Assembly: GCF_008033115.1 (NCBI RefSeq)
Contig: NZ_CP041203.1
Span: 2,170,001 to 2,234,000, forward strand
Length of the DNA: 64,000 bases
Reading direction: 5' to 3'
Origin: Cellulomonas sp. Y8
GTDB lineage: Bacteria; Actinomycetota; Actinomycetes; Actinomycetales; Cellulomonadaceae
In this document: positions 1-12,455 of the stretch, piece after piece
Layout of the letters: every line of letters starts with the position of its first letter
How positions within the stretch are numbered: position 1 is the stretch's first letter
Position numbers and translations under genes: made by a program
The notes under the pieces: model-generated
The model's database searches: none
What the model was told of the DNA's origin: nothing
Seen by the model: only the letters and a program-made list of their open reading frames with translations

Positions 1-335
1 CGAGCACCGACCGGACCGATTGCCGACAGGTCCGGAGACGGAGCCCCGGACGATCCGGGCTGTGCACGACCCCCGAGGCCCGGAATCCTTCGCCCAGCGC
101 CGTCGTGCCGACGACCCCCGGCGTCGCGCCGCTCGACGCGGGCGCACGGGCGCCGCTCTCGTGCCGTCCTGGCGAACGTTCCGGGCCTCTCGCAGCCGTC
201 CACAACCCGTCCCGGCTTCGGTACCGGAGCCCTGGTCACTCGCGTAGTGTTCGGGGCGACCCCTGCCCTCCCACGGCCGGGGTCGTTCAGCACCGCACGG
301 GATCCCCGCGATCCCCCAGACCGAGAGGGTGGGGC
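1..335. other. Intergenic region upstream of dnaN (origin side)
   Basis: No convincing gene is seen here. In Actinobacteria the dnaA-dnaN interval usually carries oriC, so this should be its dnaN-proximal end. Only two weak DnaA-box-like 9-mers are visible: CTGTGCACG near 59-67 and CCGTCCACA near 197-205, each 7 of 9 to TTGTNCACA. A -10-like TAGTGT lies at 245-250. The densest part of the origin is therefore probably outside the window. Confidence 0.5.
245..250 (+). promoter_or_regulatory. Candidate -10 element for dnaN
   Basis: TAGTGT fits the actinobacterial TANNNT -10 pattern and lies 85 bases before the dnaN start. No good -35 hexamer is seen at 16-18 bp upstream, so this is tentative. 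Confidence 0.3.
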
Positions 336-1466
336 ATGAAGTTCCGCGTCGAACGTGACGTCCTCGCAGAAGCCGTCACGTGGATCGCTCGCAGCCTGCC
401 CACCCGCCCGCCGGTCCCGGTGCTCGCCGGCGTCCGCATCGAGGCAGAGGCCGACGGGACGCTCCGCCTGGCCTCCTTCGACTACGAGGTCTCGGCGCGC
501 TCGGAGATCCCCGCGGACGTGAGCGAGCCCGGCACGGTGCTGGTGTCGGGTCGCCTGCTCGCCGAGATCTCCCGCGCGCTGCCGAACAAGCCGGTCGACG
601 TGCAGCTCGACGGCACCAAGGTGTCCGTCACCTGCGGCGCGAGCCGGTTCACGCTGCTCACCATGCCGGTCGAGGACTACCCGCAGCTCCCGGCGATGCC
701 GGCGCTCACCGGCACGGTGAACGGCGACGAGATGACCCGCGCCGTCGCCCAGGTGACGGTCGCCGCCAGCCGCGACGACACCCTCCCCCTGCTGACCGGC
801 GTCCGCGTCGAGATCGAGGGCGAGAAGGTCACGCTGCTCGCGACCGACCGGTACCGCCTCGCGCTGCGGGAGCTCCGCTGGCACCCGTCCGACCCCGGGG
901 TCTCCGAGGTCGCGCTGGTCCGCGCCCGCACCCTGTCGGACGCCGCCAAGTCGCTCGGCGCCTCCGGCTCGGTCAACGTCGGCCTGGCGACCGGCCAGGG
1001 CGTCGACCTCATCGGCTTCGAGGCCGGCGGCCGGCACACCACGTCGCTGCTGGTCGACGGCGACTACCCGGCCGTGCGCCGGCTGTTCCCGGACGAGTCG
1101 CCGATCCACGCGGTCGTGAACACCCAGCTGCTGGCGGACGCCGCCAAGCGCGTCGCGCTCGTCGCGGAGCGGAACACCCCGATCCGCCTGACGTTCACCG
1201 ACGGCCAGGTGGTGCTCGACGCCGGCCAGGGCGACGACGCGCAGGCGTCCGAGGCGCTCGAGGCGACGCTCGTCGGCGAGGACATCGCGGTCGCGTTCAA
1301 CCCGCAGTTCCTGCTCGACGGCCTGGGCGCCCTGACGACGTCGTTCGTCCGGCTGTCGTTCACGCACCCCAACAAGCCGGTCGAGTTCACCGGCCAGGAG
1401 TCGCTCGAGGGCGAGGACCTCAAGGAGTACCGCTACCTGCTGGTCCCCATCCGCTTCGCGTCCTGA
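336..1466 (+). CDS. dnaN: DNA polymerase III beta sliding clamp
   Basis: The beta clamp is the ring that tethers DNA polymerase III to DNA and serves as a docking platform for replication and repair proteins. The 376-residue product has the usual length for three tandem clamp domains and begins MKFRVERD. Its C-terminus, ending in a YRYLLVPIRF-like segment, is characteristic of bacterial clamps. The ATG at 336 is preferred over upstream in-frame starts because it follows GAGAGGGTGGGGC and gives the canonical N-terminus; the upstream extension is Pro/Arg-rich and unlike clamp sequence. It is first in the conserved dnaN-gnd-recF-gyrB-gyrA order. Confidence 0.98.
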   Translation: MKFRVERDVLAEAVTWIARSLPTRPPVPVLAGVRIEAEADGTLRLASFDYEVSARSEIPADVSEPGTVLVSGRLLAEISRALPNKPVDVQLDGTKVSVTCGASRFTLLTMPVEDYPQLPAMPALTGTVNGDEMTRAVAQVTVAASRDDTLPLLTGVRVEIEGEKVTLLATDRYRLALRELRWHPSDPGVSEVALVRARTLSDAAKSLGASGSVNVGLATGQGVDLIGFEAGGRHTTSLLVDGDYPAVRRLFPDESPIHAVVNTQLLADAAKRVALVAERNTPIRLTFTDGQVVLDAGQGDDAQASEALEATLVGEDIAVAFNPQFLLDGLGALTTSFVRLSFTHPNKPVEFTGQESLEGEDLKEYRYLLVPIRFAS

Positions 1467-1630
1467 CGAGAGGGAGCGCCCGGCCGGGGCGGGGCGCTCA
1501 CCGGGTGTGACCTGCGAGACGAGCCCACCGGTCGTCAGCACCCTCGTCGCCGCAGGAGAATGGCGGGCGACAAGGACGCCGCGGGACGCGAAGCCGTCCC
1601 GGCGGCGGTCGGGCGAGGAGAGGTGGAGCG

Positions 1631-2563
1631 ATGCGGATCGGCCTGGTGGGTCTGGGCAGGATGGGCGCGAACATGCGCGACCGGATGCGGAACGCGGGGA
1701 TCGAGGTCACCGGCTACGACCGGAACCCCGAGGTCTCCGACGTCGCGTCGCTGGCCGAGCTCGTCGAGGCGCTGCCCGCCGGTGAGCGCGTCGTGTGGGT
1801 CATGGTGCCCGCGGGCGCCGTCACGCACTCCGTGATCGAGGAGCTCGGCGGCCTGCTGGCCGAGGGCGACCTGGTCATCGACGGCGGCAACTCGTACTTC
1901 GGCGACGACAAGGGCCACGCCGAGCAGCTGGGCGCGAAGGGCGTCCACTTCGTCGACGTCGGCGTCTCCGGCGGCGTCTGGGGCCTGGCCAACGGCTACG
2001 GCCTCATGGTCGGCGGCGACGCCGCGCAGGTCGAGCGGGTCATGCCGGTCTTCGACGCGCTGCGCCCCGAGGGCCCCCGCGAGGAGGGCTTCGTGCACGC
2101 GGGCGCCGTCGGTGCGGGGCACTACGCCAAGATGGTGCACAACGGCATCGAGTACGGCCTCATGCAGGCGTACGCCGAGGGCTACGAGCTGCTCGCCGCC
2201 AAGGACATCGTCACCGACGTCGCCGGCACCATGAAGGCCTGGCAGCGCGGCACCGTCGTCCGCTCCTGGCTGCTCGAGCTGCTGGTGAAGGCGCTCGAGG
2301 AGGACCAGCAGTTCGAGGCGATCGACGACTGGGTCGCCGACTCGGGCGAGGGCCGCTGGACCGTGGACGAGGCGATCGAGGCCGCCGTCCCGCTGCCCGT
2401 CATCACGGCCGCGCTGTTCGCCCGGTTCCAGTCCCGCCAGGAGCAGTCCCCCGCGATGAAGGCGGTCGCGGCGCTGCGCCAGCAGTTCGGCGGCCACGCG
2501 GTGAAGGCCGCGGGCGCCCCCATCTCCGGCGACGCCCCGTCCGGCGTGCGCTCGGAGGGCTGA
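1631..2563 (+). CDS. gnd: 6-phosphogluconate dehydrogenase, decarboxylating (short form)
   Basis: Oxidatively decarboxylates 6-phosphogluconate to ribulose 5-phosphate in the cytosolic pentose phosphate pathway. The N-terminal Rossmann nucleotide loop GLGRMG is at residues 7-12, the family signature VSGGVWGL is near 118, and the catalytic lysine region [10 protein letters not shown] is near 170. At 310 residues it belongs to the short GntZ/YqeC-like type, not the roughly 470-residue type; the short type often uses NAD, but the cofactor cannot be decided here. The ATG at 1631 is preceded by GAGGAGAGGTGGAG. A gnd gene between dnaN and recF is standard in Actinobacteria. Confidence 0.95.
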   Translation: MRIGLVGLGRMGANMRDRMRNAGIEVTGYDRNPEVSDVASLAELVEALPAGERVVWVMVPAGAVTHSVIEELGGLLAEGDLVIDGGNSYFGDDKGHAEQLGAKGVHFVDVGVSGGVWGLANGYGLMVGGDAAQVERVMPVFDALRPEGPREEGFVHAGAVGAGHYAKMVHNGIEYGLMQAYAEGYELLAAKDIVTDVAGTMKAWQRGTVVRSWLLELLVKALEEDQQFEAIDDWVADSGEGRWTVDEAIEAAVPLPVITAALFARFQSRQEQSPAMKAVAALRQQFGGHAVKAAGAPISGDAPSGVRSEG

Positions 2564-2573
2564 CGCCCCGCCG

Positions 2574-3836
2574 ATGTACGTCTCGCACCTGTCCCTGACG
2601 GACTTCCGGTCGTACCACCAGGTCGACCTCACCTTCGAGCCCGGGATCACCGCGCTCGTCGGGCCGAACGGGCAGGGCAAGACCAACCTCGTCGAGGCGA
2701 TCGGCTACGTCTCGACGTTCTCCAGCCACCGCGTGCCGACCGACGCCCCGCTCGTGCGAGCCGGGGCGTCGGCGGCCGTGGTGCGCTCGCGCATCGTGCG
2801 CGCGCAGGACGACGGCTCGGAGCGCGCGCTGGTCATCGAGGCGCAGCTCGGCTCCGGCCGGTCGAACCGCGTGAAGCTCAACGGCGCGCCGTCCCGCGCC
2901 CGCGACGTGGTGGGCGCGCTGCGCTCGGTGCTGTTCGCGCCCGAGGACCTGGCGCTCGTCAAGGGCGACCCGGACGGGCGCCGGCGGTTCGTCGACGAGC
3001 TGGCGGTGCAGGTGACGCCGCGGCTCGCGGGTGTGTTCTCCGAGTACGACCGGGTCGTGAAGCAGCGCACCGCCCTGCTCAAGTCCGCGGCCGGGTTCCG
3101 GGGGTCCCGGTCGAACCTCGACCTCAGCACACTCGACGTCTGGGACGCCAAGCTCGCGGAGCTCGGGGCGCACGTGATCGTCGCCCGGCAGGCCGTGGTC
3201 GCCGCGCTCGACCCCTACGTCGGGGACGCGTACGAGCGGGTCAGCGACGGGCAGGGCGCCGCGCAGGTCGGCTACCGGTCCTCCCTCGCCGCGGCGCTGG
3301 CCGGCGCGGACGCCGACCGCGACACGCTGCCGCCCGCCGCCGGCCCCGCCCAGCCCGGCGCGGACTCCGCCACGCCCGCCCGCGCCGTCGAGGCCCAGAT
3401 GCTCGAGGCGCTCGCCCGGGTCCGGCCCAAGGAGCTCGAGCGCGGGGTGTGCCTGGTCGGGCCGCACCGCGACGACCTGGTGCTCACGCTCGGGGACCTG
3501 CCCGCCAAGGGGTATGCGAGCCACGGCGAGTCCTGGTCCGTCGCCCTGGCCCTGCGGCTCGCGTCCTACGAGCTGCTGACGAACGGCCCGCGGGCCGGCA
3601 CCACCGAGGACGCCGCACAGCTGTGGGTCGCGGACTCCGGGCCGGACGGCGAGCCCGTGCTCATGCTGGACGACGTGTTCGCCGAGCTCGACGCGAAGCG
3701 GCGCGAGCGGCTGGCCGAGATGGTGGCCGGCGCGCGGCAGGTGTTCGTCACGGCGGCGGTCCCGGGCGACGTGCCCGAGCGGCTGGCCGGCTCGCGCTAC
3801 GACGTGCTGGCGTCGGAGGTCGCCCGTGTCGCCTGA
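2574..3836 (+). CDS. recF: DNA replication/repair protein RecF
   Basis: SMC-like ATPase that helps load RecA at gapped DNA with RecO and RecR. Walker A GPNGQGKT is at residues 30-37, an ABC signature-like SHGESWS segment is near 315, and Walker B LMLDD ends at Asp366-Asp367, followed by the expected FAELD. The 420-residue length is slightly above average, with an Ala/Pro-rich insertion near 255-270. It starts 10 bases after the gnd stop and overlaps the next gene by 11 bases, so it is probably co-transcribed with both. Confidence 0.96.
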   Translation: MYVSHLSLTDFRSYHQVDLTFEPGITALVGPNGQGKTNLVEAIGYVSTFSSHRVPTDAPLVRAGASAAVVRSRIVRAQDDGSERALVIEAQLGSGRSNRVKLNGAPSRARDVVGALRSVLFAPEDLALVKGDPDGRRRFVDELAVQVTPRLAGVFSEYDRVVKQRTALLKSAAGFRGSRSNLDLSTLDVWDAKLAELGAHVIVARQAVVAALDPYVGDAYERVSDGQGAAQVGYRSSLAAALAGADADRDTLPPAAGPAQPGADSATPARAVEAQMLEALARVRPKELERGVCLVGPHRDDLVLTLGDLPAKGYASHGESWSVALALRLASYELLTNGPRAGTTEDAAQLWVADSGPDGEPVLMLDDVFAELDAKRRERLAEMVAGARQVFVTAAVPGDVPERLAGSRYDVLASEVARVA

Positions 3837-4449
3837 GGACGTGACCTCCCCCGGGGGTGCGGAGGCCGCCGACCGCGGCCCCGCGACGGCCCCGGACGCG
3901 GACGACGCCCCGACGTTCGACCCCGCCGTCCCGGTCTCCGAGCAGCTCGAGGTCACGCCGGCCGCCCAGATGGCCCGGCTCTCGCTGGCCCGGTTCCGCT
4001 CGGTGGCCCGGTCGAAGGGCTACCGCCCGGGCCAGGCACCCCGCGCGCGGTCGCCGCTCTCCCCCGCGGAGCTCGGCGGCGCCGGCGTGCACCCGCGCGA
4101 CCCGCTGACCGTGTCCGCGACGATGGCTTCGCTGTTCCGGGACCGCGGCTGGGTGCAGGAGGTGTCGGTCGGCGGGGTCGTCGGCCGGTGGCGCGAGGTC
4201 GTCGGCGACCAGATCGCCGACCACTGCACGCCGGAGACCTTCACCGAGGGGGTGCTGGTGGTCCGGACCGACTCCTCGGCGTGGGCGCAGCAGCTCAAGA
4301 TGCTGGCGCCGCAGCTCGTCCGGCGGATGGCCGAGGACGTGGGCGAGGGCGTCGTGAAGGACGTGCGGGTGCTCGGCCCGCAGGGGCCGGGGTTCGGCAA
4401 GGGCCGTCGCTCCGTGAAGGGCCGCGGGCCCCGGGACACCTGGGGCTGA
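3826..4449 (+). CDS. dciA: DUF721 family protein, DciA-like helicase operator
   Basis: A 207-residue DUF721 protein. DUF721 defines DciA, which supports loading of the replicative helicase DnaB in bacteria lacking DnaC, including mycobacteria. The conserved part is C-terminal (about residues 95-190), with VGRWREVVG near 121 and an [15 protein letters not shown] segment near 150. The first ~90 residues are acidic and low complexity. The GTG at 3826 overlaps the end of recF, indicating translational coupling. Family assignment is firm; the DciA role is inferred from family and position between recF and gyrB. Confidence 0.85.
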   Translation: MSPEDVTSPGGAEAADRGPATAPDADDAPTFDPAVPVSEQLEVTPAAQMARLSLARFRSVARSKGYRPGQAPRARSPLSPAELGGAGVHPRDPLTVSATMASLFRDRGWVQEVSVGGVVGRWREVVGDQIADHCTPETFTEGVLVVRTDSSAWAQQLKMLAPQLVRRMAEDVGEGVVKDVRVLGPQGPGFGKGRRSVKGRGPRDTWG

Positions 4450-4536
4450 CCGGACGGCGCTCTCCCCCGCGCCACGACGCGGCGGAGCGCGTCCACAGGC
4501 AGGGCGGTTCGCAGGGGTTTCCGGCGCGGGGCCGGG

Positions 4537-4542
4537 TACACT
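4537..4542 (+). promoter_or_regulatory. Candidate -10 element for gyrB
   Basis: TACACT lies in the 224-bp gap before gyrB and would give a leader of roughly 130 bases. No matching -35 hexamer is evident. Gyrase promoters are often supercoiling-sensitive, but that cannot be read from the sequence. Confidence 0.35.
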
Positions 4543-4673
4543 GGGAATCGACATCTCTGGCGCGTCTGCGCCGGTCCAGGACGCACGATCTCCGTCGTCG
4601 TGGAGTGATCCGCCCTCCCGCGCGGAGGACGGCCGCCTCCGCCGCGTGTGAGAACTGAGGAGCACCACCGCCC

Positions 4674-6728
4674 GTGGCTGACCAGAGCCCCTCCACCGGA
4701 CCTTCCTCCGCCGCACCCGGGGGGACGGTGAACGGGACTCCCGCCTACGACGCGTCCGCGATCACCGTCCTCGAGGGCCTCGAGGCCGTCCGCAAGCGTC
4801 CCGGCATGTACATCGGCTCCACCGGCGAGCGCGGCCTGCACCACCTCGTGTACGAGGTCGTCGACAACTCCGTCGACGAGGCCCTCGCCGGCTACTGCGA
4901 CCACATCGAGGTCACGCTGCTCGCCGACGGCGGCGTCCGCGTCGTCGACAACGGCCGCGGCATCCCCGTCGCGATCCACCCCACCGAGGGCCGGCCGACG
5001 GTCGAGGTCGTCATGACGATCCTGCACGCGGGCGGCAAGTTCGGCGGTGGCGGGTACGCCGTGTCGGGCGGCCTGCACGGCGTCGGCATCTCCGTGGTGA
5101 ACGCGCTCTCCACCAAGGTGCAGACCGTCGTCAAGCGCGACGGGTTCACCTGGGAGCAGGACTTCGCGGACGGCGGCAAGCCGAACGGCGAGCTCCGCCA
5201 GGGCGAGGCCACCGAGGAGACCGGCACCTCGCAGACCTTCTGGGCCGACCCCAGCATCTTCGAGACCGTCGAGTTCGACTTCGAGACGCTGCGCTCCCGG
5301 TTCCAGCAGATGGCGTTCCTCAACAAGGGCCTGCAGATCTCGCTGACCGACGAGCGCCCGCAGCACGGCGACACCGAGGACGAGGTCGCCGGCGACGACA
5401 CCTCCGCCACGGACGCCCCCGCGGCCCGCACCGTCACCTACAAGTACGACGGCGGCCTCGTCGACTACGTGAAGCACCTGAACTCGGCCAAGAAGGTCGA
5501 CCTCGTGCACCCCGAGGTCATCGACTTCGAGGCCGAGGACACCGAGCGCAAGATCTCGGTCGAGGTCGCGATGCAGTGGACCAGCGCCTACTCGGAGTCG
5601 GTGCACACCTACGCGAACACCATCTCCACCACCGAGGGCGGCACGCACGAGGAGGGCTTCCGTGCGGCGATGACCTCCCTGGTCAACCGCTACGCGCGCG
5701 ACAAGGGCATCCTCAAGGAGAAGGACGACAACCTCACCGGCGACGACATCCGCGAGGGCCTGACCGCGGTCGTGTCGATCAAGCTCGGCGAGCCGCAGTT
5801 CGAGGGCCAGACCAAGACCAAGCTGGGCAACACCGAGGCCAAGACCTTCGTGCAGCGCGTGGTCAACGAGCAGTTCGGCGACTGGCTCGACTCGCACCCG
5901 AACGAGGCCAAGGACGTCATCCGCAAGGCCATCCAGGCGTCCCAGGCGCGCCTCGCGGCCCGCAAGGCGCGGGAGGCCACCCGCCGCAAGGGCCTGCTCG
6001 AGTCCAACTCGATGCCCGGGAAGCTGAAGGACTGCCAGTCCAACAACCCCGCCGAGTGCGAGATCTTCATCGTCGAGGGCGACTCCGCCGGCGGTTCGGC
6101 CGTCCGCGGCCGCAACCCGCAGACCCAGGCGATCCTCCCGCTGCGCGGCAAGATCCTCAACGTCGAGCGGGCGCGCCTCGACCGTGCGCTCGGCAACGCC
6201 GAGGTCCAGGCGCTGATCACGGCGTTCGGCACCGGCATCGGCGAGGACTTCGACCTGTCCAAGCTGCGGTACCACAAGATCGTGCTCATGGCCGACGCCG
6301 ACGTCGACGGCCAGCACATCCGGACGCTGCTGCTCACGCTGCTCTACCGGTACATGCCGGAGCTGATCCTCAAGGGCCACGTCTACATGGCGCAGCCCCC
6401 GCTGTTCCGCATCAAGTGGTCGAACGCGCCGCACGACTACGTGTACTCGGACCGCGAGCGGGACGCCGTGCTCGCCGACGGCCAGGCCAACGGCAAGCGG
6501 ATCCCGAAGGACAACGGCATCCAGCGGTACAAGGGTCTGGGCGAGATGGACTACTCGGAGCTGTGGGAGACCACCATGGCGCCGGAGCACCGCACGCTGC
6601 TGCAGGTCACGCTCGACGAGGCGGCCGCGGCGGACGAGATCTTCTCGGTGCTCATGGGCGAGGACGTCGAGTCCCGCCGCTCGTTCATCCAGCGCAACGC
6701 GCGCGACGTCCGGTTCCTGGACATCTGA
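4674..6728 (+). CDS. gyrB: DNA gyrase subunit B
   Basis: ATPase subunit of gyrase, which introduces negative supercoils with GyrA. The N-terminal GHKL ATPase part carries [21 protein letters not shown] and GGLHGVG. The TOPRIM domain begins at EGDSAGGSA with catalytic Glu468 and includes the metal-binding DADVD at 541-545; [10 protein letters not shown] and QRYKGLGEM are also present. The 684-residue length is typical for an actinobacterial GyrB. An acidic Asp/Glu/Thr stretch near residues 235-245 sits in a loop that varies between species. The GTG at 4674 is the start that places the ATPase motifs at usual positions. Confidence 0.98.
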   Translation: MADQSPSTGPSSAAPGGTVNGTPAYDASAITVLEGLEAVRKRPGMYIGSTGERGLHHLVYEVVDNSVDEALAGYCDHIEVTLLADGGVRVVDNGRGIPVAIHPTEGRPTVEVVMTILHAGGKFGGGGYAVSGGLHGVGISVVNALSTKVQTVVKRDGFTWEQDFADGGKPNGELRQGEATEETGTSQTFWADPSIFETVEFDFETLRSRFQQMAFLNKGLQISLTDERPQHGDTEDEVAGDDTSATDAPAARTVTYKYDGGLVDYVKHLNSAKKVDLVHPEVIDFEAEDTERKISVEVAMQWTSAYSESVHTYANTISTTEGGTHEEGFRAAMTSLVNRYARDKGILKEKDDNLTGDDIREGLTAVVSIKLGEPQFEGQTKTKLGNTEAKTFVQRVVNEQFGDWLDSHPNEAKDVIRKAIQASQARLAARKAREATRRKGLLESNSMPGKLKDCQSNNPAECEIFIVEGDSAGGSAVRGRNPQTQAILPLRGKILNVERARLDRALGNAEVQALITAFGTGIGEDFDLSKLRYHKIVLMADADVDGQHIRTLLLTLLYRYMPELILKGHVYMAQPPLFRIKWSNAPHDYVYSDRERDAVLADGQANGKRIPKDNGIQRYKGLGEMDYSELWETTMAPEHRTLLQVTLDEAAAADEIFSVLMGEDVESRRSFIQRNARDVRFLDI

Positions 6729-6800
6729 CCGCGCCCGACACTCCGCACGACCCCGGCGCACGCCGCGCGCCGGGTCCGTCCCACCGAAGGACCCTGACCT

Positions 6801-9412
<2,612 letters not shown>

Positions 9413-9416
<4 letters not shown>

Positions 9417-10159
9417 CCGACACGCCTCCGTCGATCCCGCCCCGCAAGGGCGACGCCGGCGACAAGCCGACCGGCCGCACCGCCACCGAGCAGGCCGAGC
9501 GCGCCACCGCGCCGGCCGCGAAGAAGGCGCCGACGGCGGCCTCCCCCGCCGCCAAGGGCCCGGCGACCAAGGCCACGCCGGCCGCCGCCCAGGGCGGCTC
9601 CGCGCGCCCGTCCGCCGCCGCGGCGACGACCACCACGCAGGAGCCGGTCCGGCCGGCCGCCGCGGGCGGGTCGTCGACCTCCGGTGCGGCGGCGGGTGCC
9701 GCGGGTGCCGCTGCGGGTGCCTCTGCGCCCAAGCCCGGGGCCGGCAAGGCCACTCCCACCGCGGCGCGGCCCTCCGGGACCTCCGCGCTCGGCGGCTCCG
9801 GCCCGCGCCGGGTGCGGCTCGCGGTCTCGCGCGTCGACCCGTGGTCGGTCATGAAGCTGTCGTTCCTCATGTCCGTCGCGATCGGCATCATGATCGTCGT
9901 CGCGACCGCCGTCGTGTGGATCACGCTCGACTCGCTGCACGTCTTCGCGACGATCAACGACCTCGTCACCGAGATCCTCGCCGACTCGAACATCGACCTC
10001 ATGCAGTACGTCGAGTTCGACCGCGTGCTCTCGATCGCCACGCTGGTCGCGGTCGTGGACATCTTCCTCATCACGGCGCTCGCCACCATCGGCGCGTTCC
10101 TGTACAACATCACCGCCGCGCTGGTCGGTGGCGTGCACGTCACCATGACGGACGAGTGA
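9413..10159 (+). CDS. DUF3566 family membrane protein
   Basis: A 248-residue protein with a long Ala/Pro/Thr-rich, probably disordered cytosolic N-terminus (about 1-125), then [20 protein letters not shown], a first membrane helix near 145-165 and a second near 208-235. This is the DUF3566 layout found immediately after gyrA throughout Actinobacteria. Its molecular function is unknown. The GTG start overlaps the gyrA stop by 4 bases, so it is translationally coupled to gyrA. The exact N-terminal boundary of the conserved domain is approximate. Confidence 0.9.
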
Positions 10160-10228
10160 CCCCCGGTTTGGGCGGGACGCCCCGGCTGGGGTAGTCTCGT
10201 CCGGCACGCCAGCACGCTGGTGTGCGGA

Positions 10229-10302
10229 GGGCCTATAGCTCAGACGGTTAGAGCGCTTCCCTGATAAGGAAGAGGTCAGAGGTTCAAGTCCTCTTAGGCC
10301 CA
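10229..10302 (+). tRNA. tRNA-Ile (anticodon GAT)
   Basis: The acceptor stem GGGCCTA pairs with TAGGCCC, the D-loop has AGCTCAGACGGTTAGAGC, the anticodon loop is CTGATAA giving GAT, and the T-arm has GGTTCAAGTCC. CCA is not encoded. Position after gyrA/DUF3566 is conserved in Actinobacteria. Confidence 0.97.
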
Positions 10303-10327
10303 CTCCCGAAGCCCCGTGGAGGAATCC

Positions 10328-10447
10328 ATGAAGAAGCTGCTGCTCCTCGCGGCGGTCGCTGCCGCGGGTTACGTCCTCTGGACGCGGTACGCCGCCGAGC
10401 GCGACGACCGCGACCTGTGGGCCGAGGTCACCGACTCGGTCGAGTAG
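10328..10447 (+). CDS. DLW-39 family micropeptide
   Basis: A 39-codon gene between tRNA-Ile and tRNA-Ala. It starts MKKLLLLAAVAAAGYVLW, a single hydrophobic helix, and continues into a charged tail containing the diagnostic D-L-W at residues 29-31. Exactly 39 residues with this motif and location defines the actinobacterial DLW-39 family. It probably sits in the membrane as a one-helix protein; its role is unknown. GTGGAGGAATCC upstream supplies a ribosome binding site. Confidence 0.9.
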   Translation: MKKLLLLAAVAAAGYVLWTRYAAERDDRDLWAEVTDSVE

Positions 10448-10512
10448 ACCTCCTCTCCGCCGCCTGCCGCGCGGCCGGAGCCCGGCCGTCCCGCCCGCGG
10501 GTGGGACCGCAC

Positions 10513-10588
10513 GGGGCCATGGCGCAATTGGTAGCGCACCTGCTTTGCAAGCAGGGGGTTAGGGGTTCGAGTCCCCTTGGCTCCACCA
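10513..10588 (+). tRNA. tRNA-Ala (anticodon TGC)
   Basis: The acceptor stem GGGGCCA pairs with TGGCTCC, the anticodon loop is TTTGCAA giving TGC, and the T-arm has GGTTCGAGTCC. The 3' CCA is encoded (10586-10588), unlike the nearby tRNA-Ile. Confidence 0.97.
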
Positions 10589-10644
10589 CAGCATCTCCCC
10601 CTTCTCGCGCGCGGAATCCCGCCCGCCGGACGTCGACCCGCCGC

Positions 10645-10650
10645 TAGCGT
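10645..10650 (+). promoter_or_regulatory. Candidate -10 element
   Basis: TAGCGT lies 56 bases upstream of the GTG of the following membrane-protein gene and just after tRNA-Ala. It matches the TANNNT form seen before several genes in this window. Confidence 0.3.
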
Positions 10651-10706
10651 GGGCGTCCCGCCGCCGAGGAGCAGCCCCGGCGGCCGACGCCGCGGGAGCC
10701 GTTCGC

Positions 10707-11264
10707 GTGACCGACCAGCCTGCTCCCCCCGCCCGCGGTCCCGTCGAGACGTCCGGCGCGGCCCGGACCTCGCCGCCGAGCGCGCCCGGCTCCGATCGCT
10801 GGTCCCTCGCCGCCGCCGACGCGTGGACCGTCGTCAGCCGCTGCCTGGCCATCCTCCTCGGGCTGCTCGCCGTCGCGGGAGCCGTCGGCCTGGTGTCGGA
10901 CGTCGCCGCCGGCGGGGGTGGCCAGGCGATCACGAGCATCGCCTGGATCGGCGGGCTCGCCTGGCTCGTGCACGCCCTGGCGACGCTCGTCGTGGGGTAC
11001 CCGGCCGGGCTGTTCGTGAGCCGGCTGCTGCCCGTCGGGGCGTCCCGGGCGGGCGCGGGGGTGGCGTACGCGCTCGCCGGCGCCGGGTGCGGCGCGGGCA
11101 CGATCGTGGTGCTGAGCGGGCTCGCGGACGCCGACTTCCCGGGGTGGCCCTGGGCAGTCCTCGGCGCGGTGGTCGCCGGCGGGGCCCGGATCTGGGCGCA
11201 CGGCACCATCCGCCGCCGCCACGCGGCCCCGGCGGGCGCGCCGGGCGTCTTCCGGGGCCGCTGA
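10707..11264 (+). CDS. Hypothetical four-helix membrane protein
   Basis: A 185-residue protein not assigned to a family. After a Pro-rich N-terminus (about 1-40) there are four hydrophobic stretches: near 45-70 (LAILLGLLAVAGAVGL), 75-105, 115-140 and 145-165. A short basic cytosolic tail follows, and Gly/Ala content is high. It begins with GTG and is separated from its convergent neighbour by a strong hairpin. Codon use matches the chromosome. No catalytic motif is visible. Confidence 0.7.
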   Translation: MTDQPAPPARGPVETSGAARTSPPSAPGSDRWSLAAADAWTVVSRCLAILLGLLAVAGAVGLVSDVAAGGGGQAITSIAWIGGLAWLVHALATLVVGYPAGLFVSRLLPVGASRAGAGVAYALAGAGCGAGTIVVLSGLADADFPGWPWAVLGAVVAGGARIWAHGTIRRRHAAPAGAPGVFRGR

Positions 11265-11265
11265 C

Positions 11266-11304
11266 GGGCGCCCACCCCGGGCGCCCACCCCGGGCGCCCG
11301 CCCC
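11266..11304. repeat. Three tandem 13-bp units
   Basis: GGGCGCCCACCCC occurs at 11266-11278 and 11279-11291, and GGGCGCCCGCCCC at 11292-11304, directly after the stop of the membrane-protein gene. This is a small slippage-type tandem repeat; no role is evident. Confidence 0.7.
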
Positions 11305-11324
11305 GGACGCTCCCCGGCCCACGC

Positions 11325-11366
11325 ACGACGGCGGCCCGGCACCCTCGCGGGTGGCCGGGCCGTCGT
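11325..11366. terminator. Hairpin between convergent genes
   Basis: An ACGACGG/GGCCCGGC arm pairs with GCCGGGCC/GTCGT across a loop that itself contains ACCC/GGGT pairing. It lies between the + strand membrane-protein gene and the minus-strand Ala-rich protein and can serve both. There is no clear T tract. Confidence 0.6.
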
Positions 11367-11385
11367 CGCGTCGTGCTCGCGGTGC

Positions 11386-12306
11386 TCAGGCGGGCGTGGA
11401 CCCCTCGTCCGTGCCCGACGTGCCCTCGGCGGCCGTGTCCGGCTTCTTCGGCGCGGCGCGGCGCGGGGTCGCCTTCTTGGCGGCCTCGGTGACCTTCTCG
11501 GTGGCGTCGGCGACGCGCTCCTCGGCGGCCTCGCGGACCTCCGCGACGCGCTCGGCGGCCTTGTGGGTCGCCTCGCGGCCGCGGGCGACGGCCTCGCCGG
11601 CGGCCTGGCCGACCGCGTCCGCGGCGTCGCCCGCGCGGGCGCGGAGCTGGTCGGCGGCGGGGGCCTCGGGCTCCCACGGCTCCGCCCACGGGTCGGTCGT
11701 CGTGCGCGAGCGGGTCCACGCGAACACCGCGGCGCCGGCGCCCAGGATCGTGGCGAGCAGGAAGAAGCGCTTGGCACCCTTGTGCTGCTTCTTCTCGGCA
11801 GCCTTCGCCGCGGCGGCGGCAGCGGCGGCCGCCTTCGCCGCCTGCTTCTTCGCCTTGCCCGAACCGGTCTCGACGACCTGCTCGACCGTGGCGCCGGCAC
11901 GCTCGGCCGCCTCGTTCACGGCCTGGACGAGCTTGGGCAGCAGGTCGTCGACGAGCTTGTCGTGCGCGGTGTCGATGACGGGGCTCGCCTTCTCGGCGGC
12001 CTTCTCCACGCGCGGCGCCGCGGCCTTGACGCTCTCCTTGTACAGGTGGTCGATGCGCGGGATCAGCCACTCGACGGCGGCCTCCACGCGGGGCTGCGTC
12101 CACTCGACGGCCTGGCCGGCGGCGCCCTTGGCGAGGACCGCGGCCTCACCGGCCTGGACCTTGGCGGTCGCCGCGAGCTTGCCGGCGCCCTCAGCGGCCT
12201 TGCTGCCCGCGTCTGCGAGGGCAGCGGCGGCCTGGCCCTTGAGGCGCTCGGACGTCAGGTGATCGGTGACGGCTTCGATCTTGCTCCGTCGGGTCAGGAA
12301 GGCCAT
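11386..12306 (-). CDS. Ala/Lys-rich amphipathic-helix protein with one membrane segment
   Basis: A 306-residue protein dominated by Ala/Lys/Glu helices that repeat with apolipoprotein-like or coiled-coil character: residues about 10-200 N-terminal and 225-290 C-terminal. They are separated by a basic KKQHKGAKR stretch and one hydrophobic segment, FFLLATILGAGAAVFAW, near 205-221. The ATG at 12306 is chosen because AGGAGAGTGTGG precedes it and MAFLTRRSK begins the helical region. Streptomyces carries DUF5324-type helical proteins beside ppiA, so this may be a functional equivalent, but similarity was not tested. It is divergent from the cyclophilin gene. Confidence 0.7.
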   Translation of the reverse strand: MAFLTRRSKIEAVTDHLTSERLKGQAAAALADAGSKAAEGAGKLAATAKVQAGEAAVLAKGAAGQAVEWTQPRVEAAVEWLIPRIDHLYKESVKAAAPRVEKAAEKASPVIDTAHDKLVDDLLPKLVQAVNEAAERAGATVEQVVETGSGKAKKQAAKAAAAAAAAAKAAEKKQHKGAKRFFLLATILGAGAAVFAWTRSRTTTDPWAEPWEPEAPAADQLRARAGDAADAVGQAAGEAVARGREATHKAAERVAEVREAAEERVADATEKVTEAAKKATPRRAAPKKPDTAAEGTSGTDEGSTPA

Positions 12307-12442
12307 GTCCACACTCTCCTGCTCGGGCTGGTCAGGTGGCTCCCCACTCTGCCACCGTCCGGCCTCCCGCGCAGGTGGCAGCGCTGTGTTCGTCCGGGGA
12401 GAACACCGGTTCCTCACCCGGCCGACCCACACGTCCGCGTGA

Positions 12443-12448
12443 CAGGAT
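12443..12448 (+). promoter_or_regulatory. Candidate -10 of the cyclophilin gene
   Basis: CAGGAT ends 7 bases before the ATG at 12456, a distance compatible with a leaderless transcript. Confidence 0.35.
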
Positions 12449-12455
12449 GGCGGGC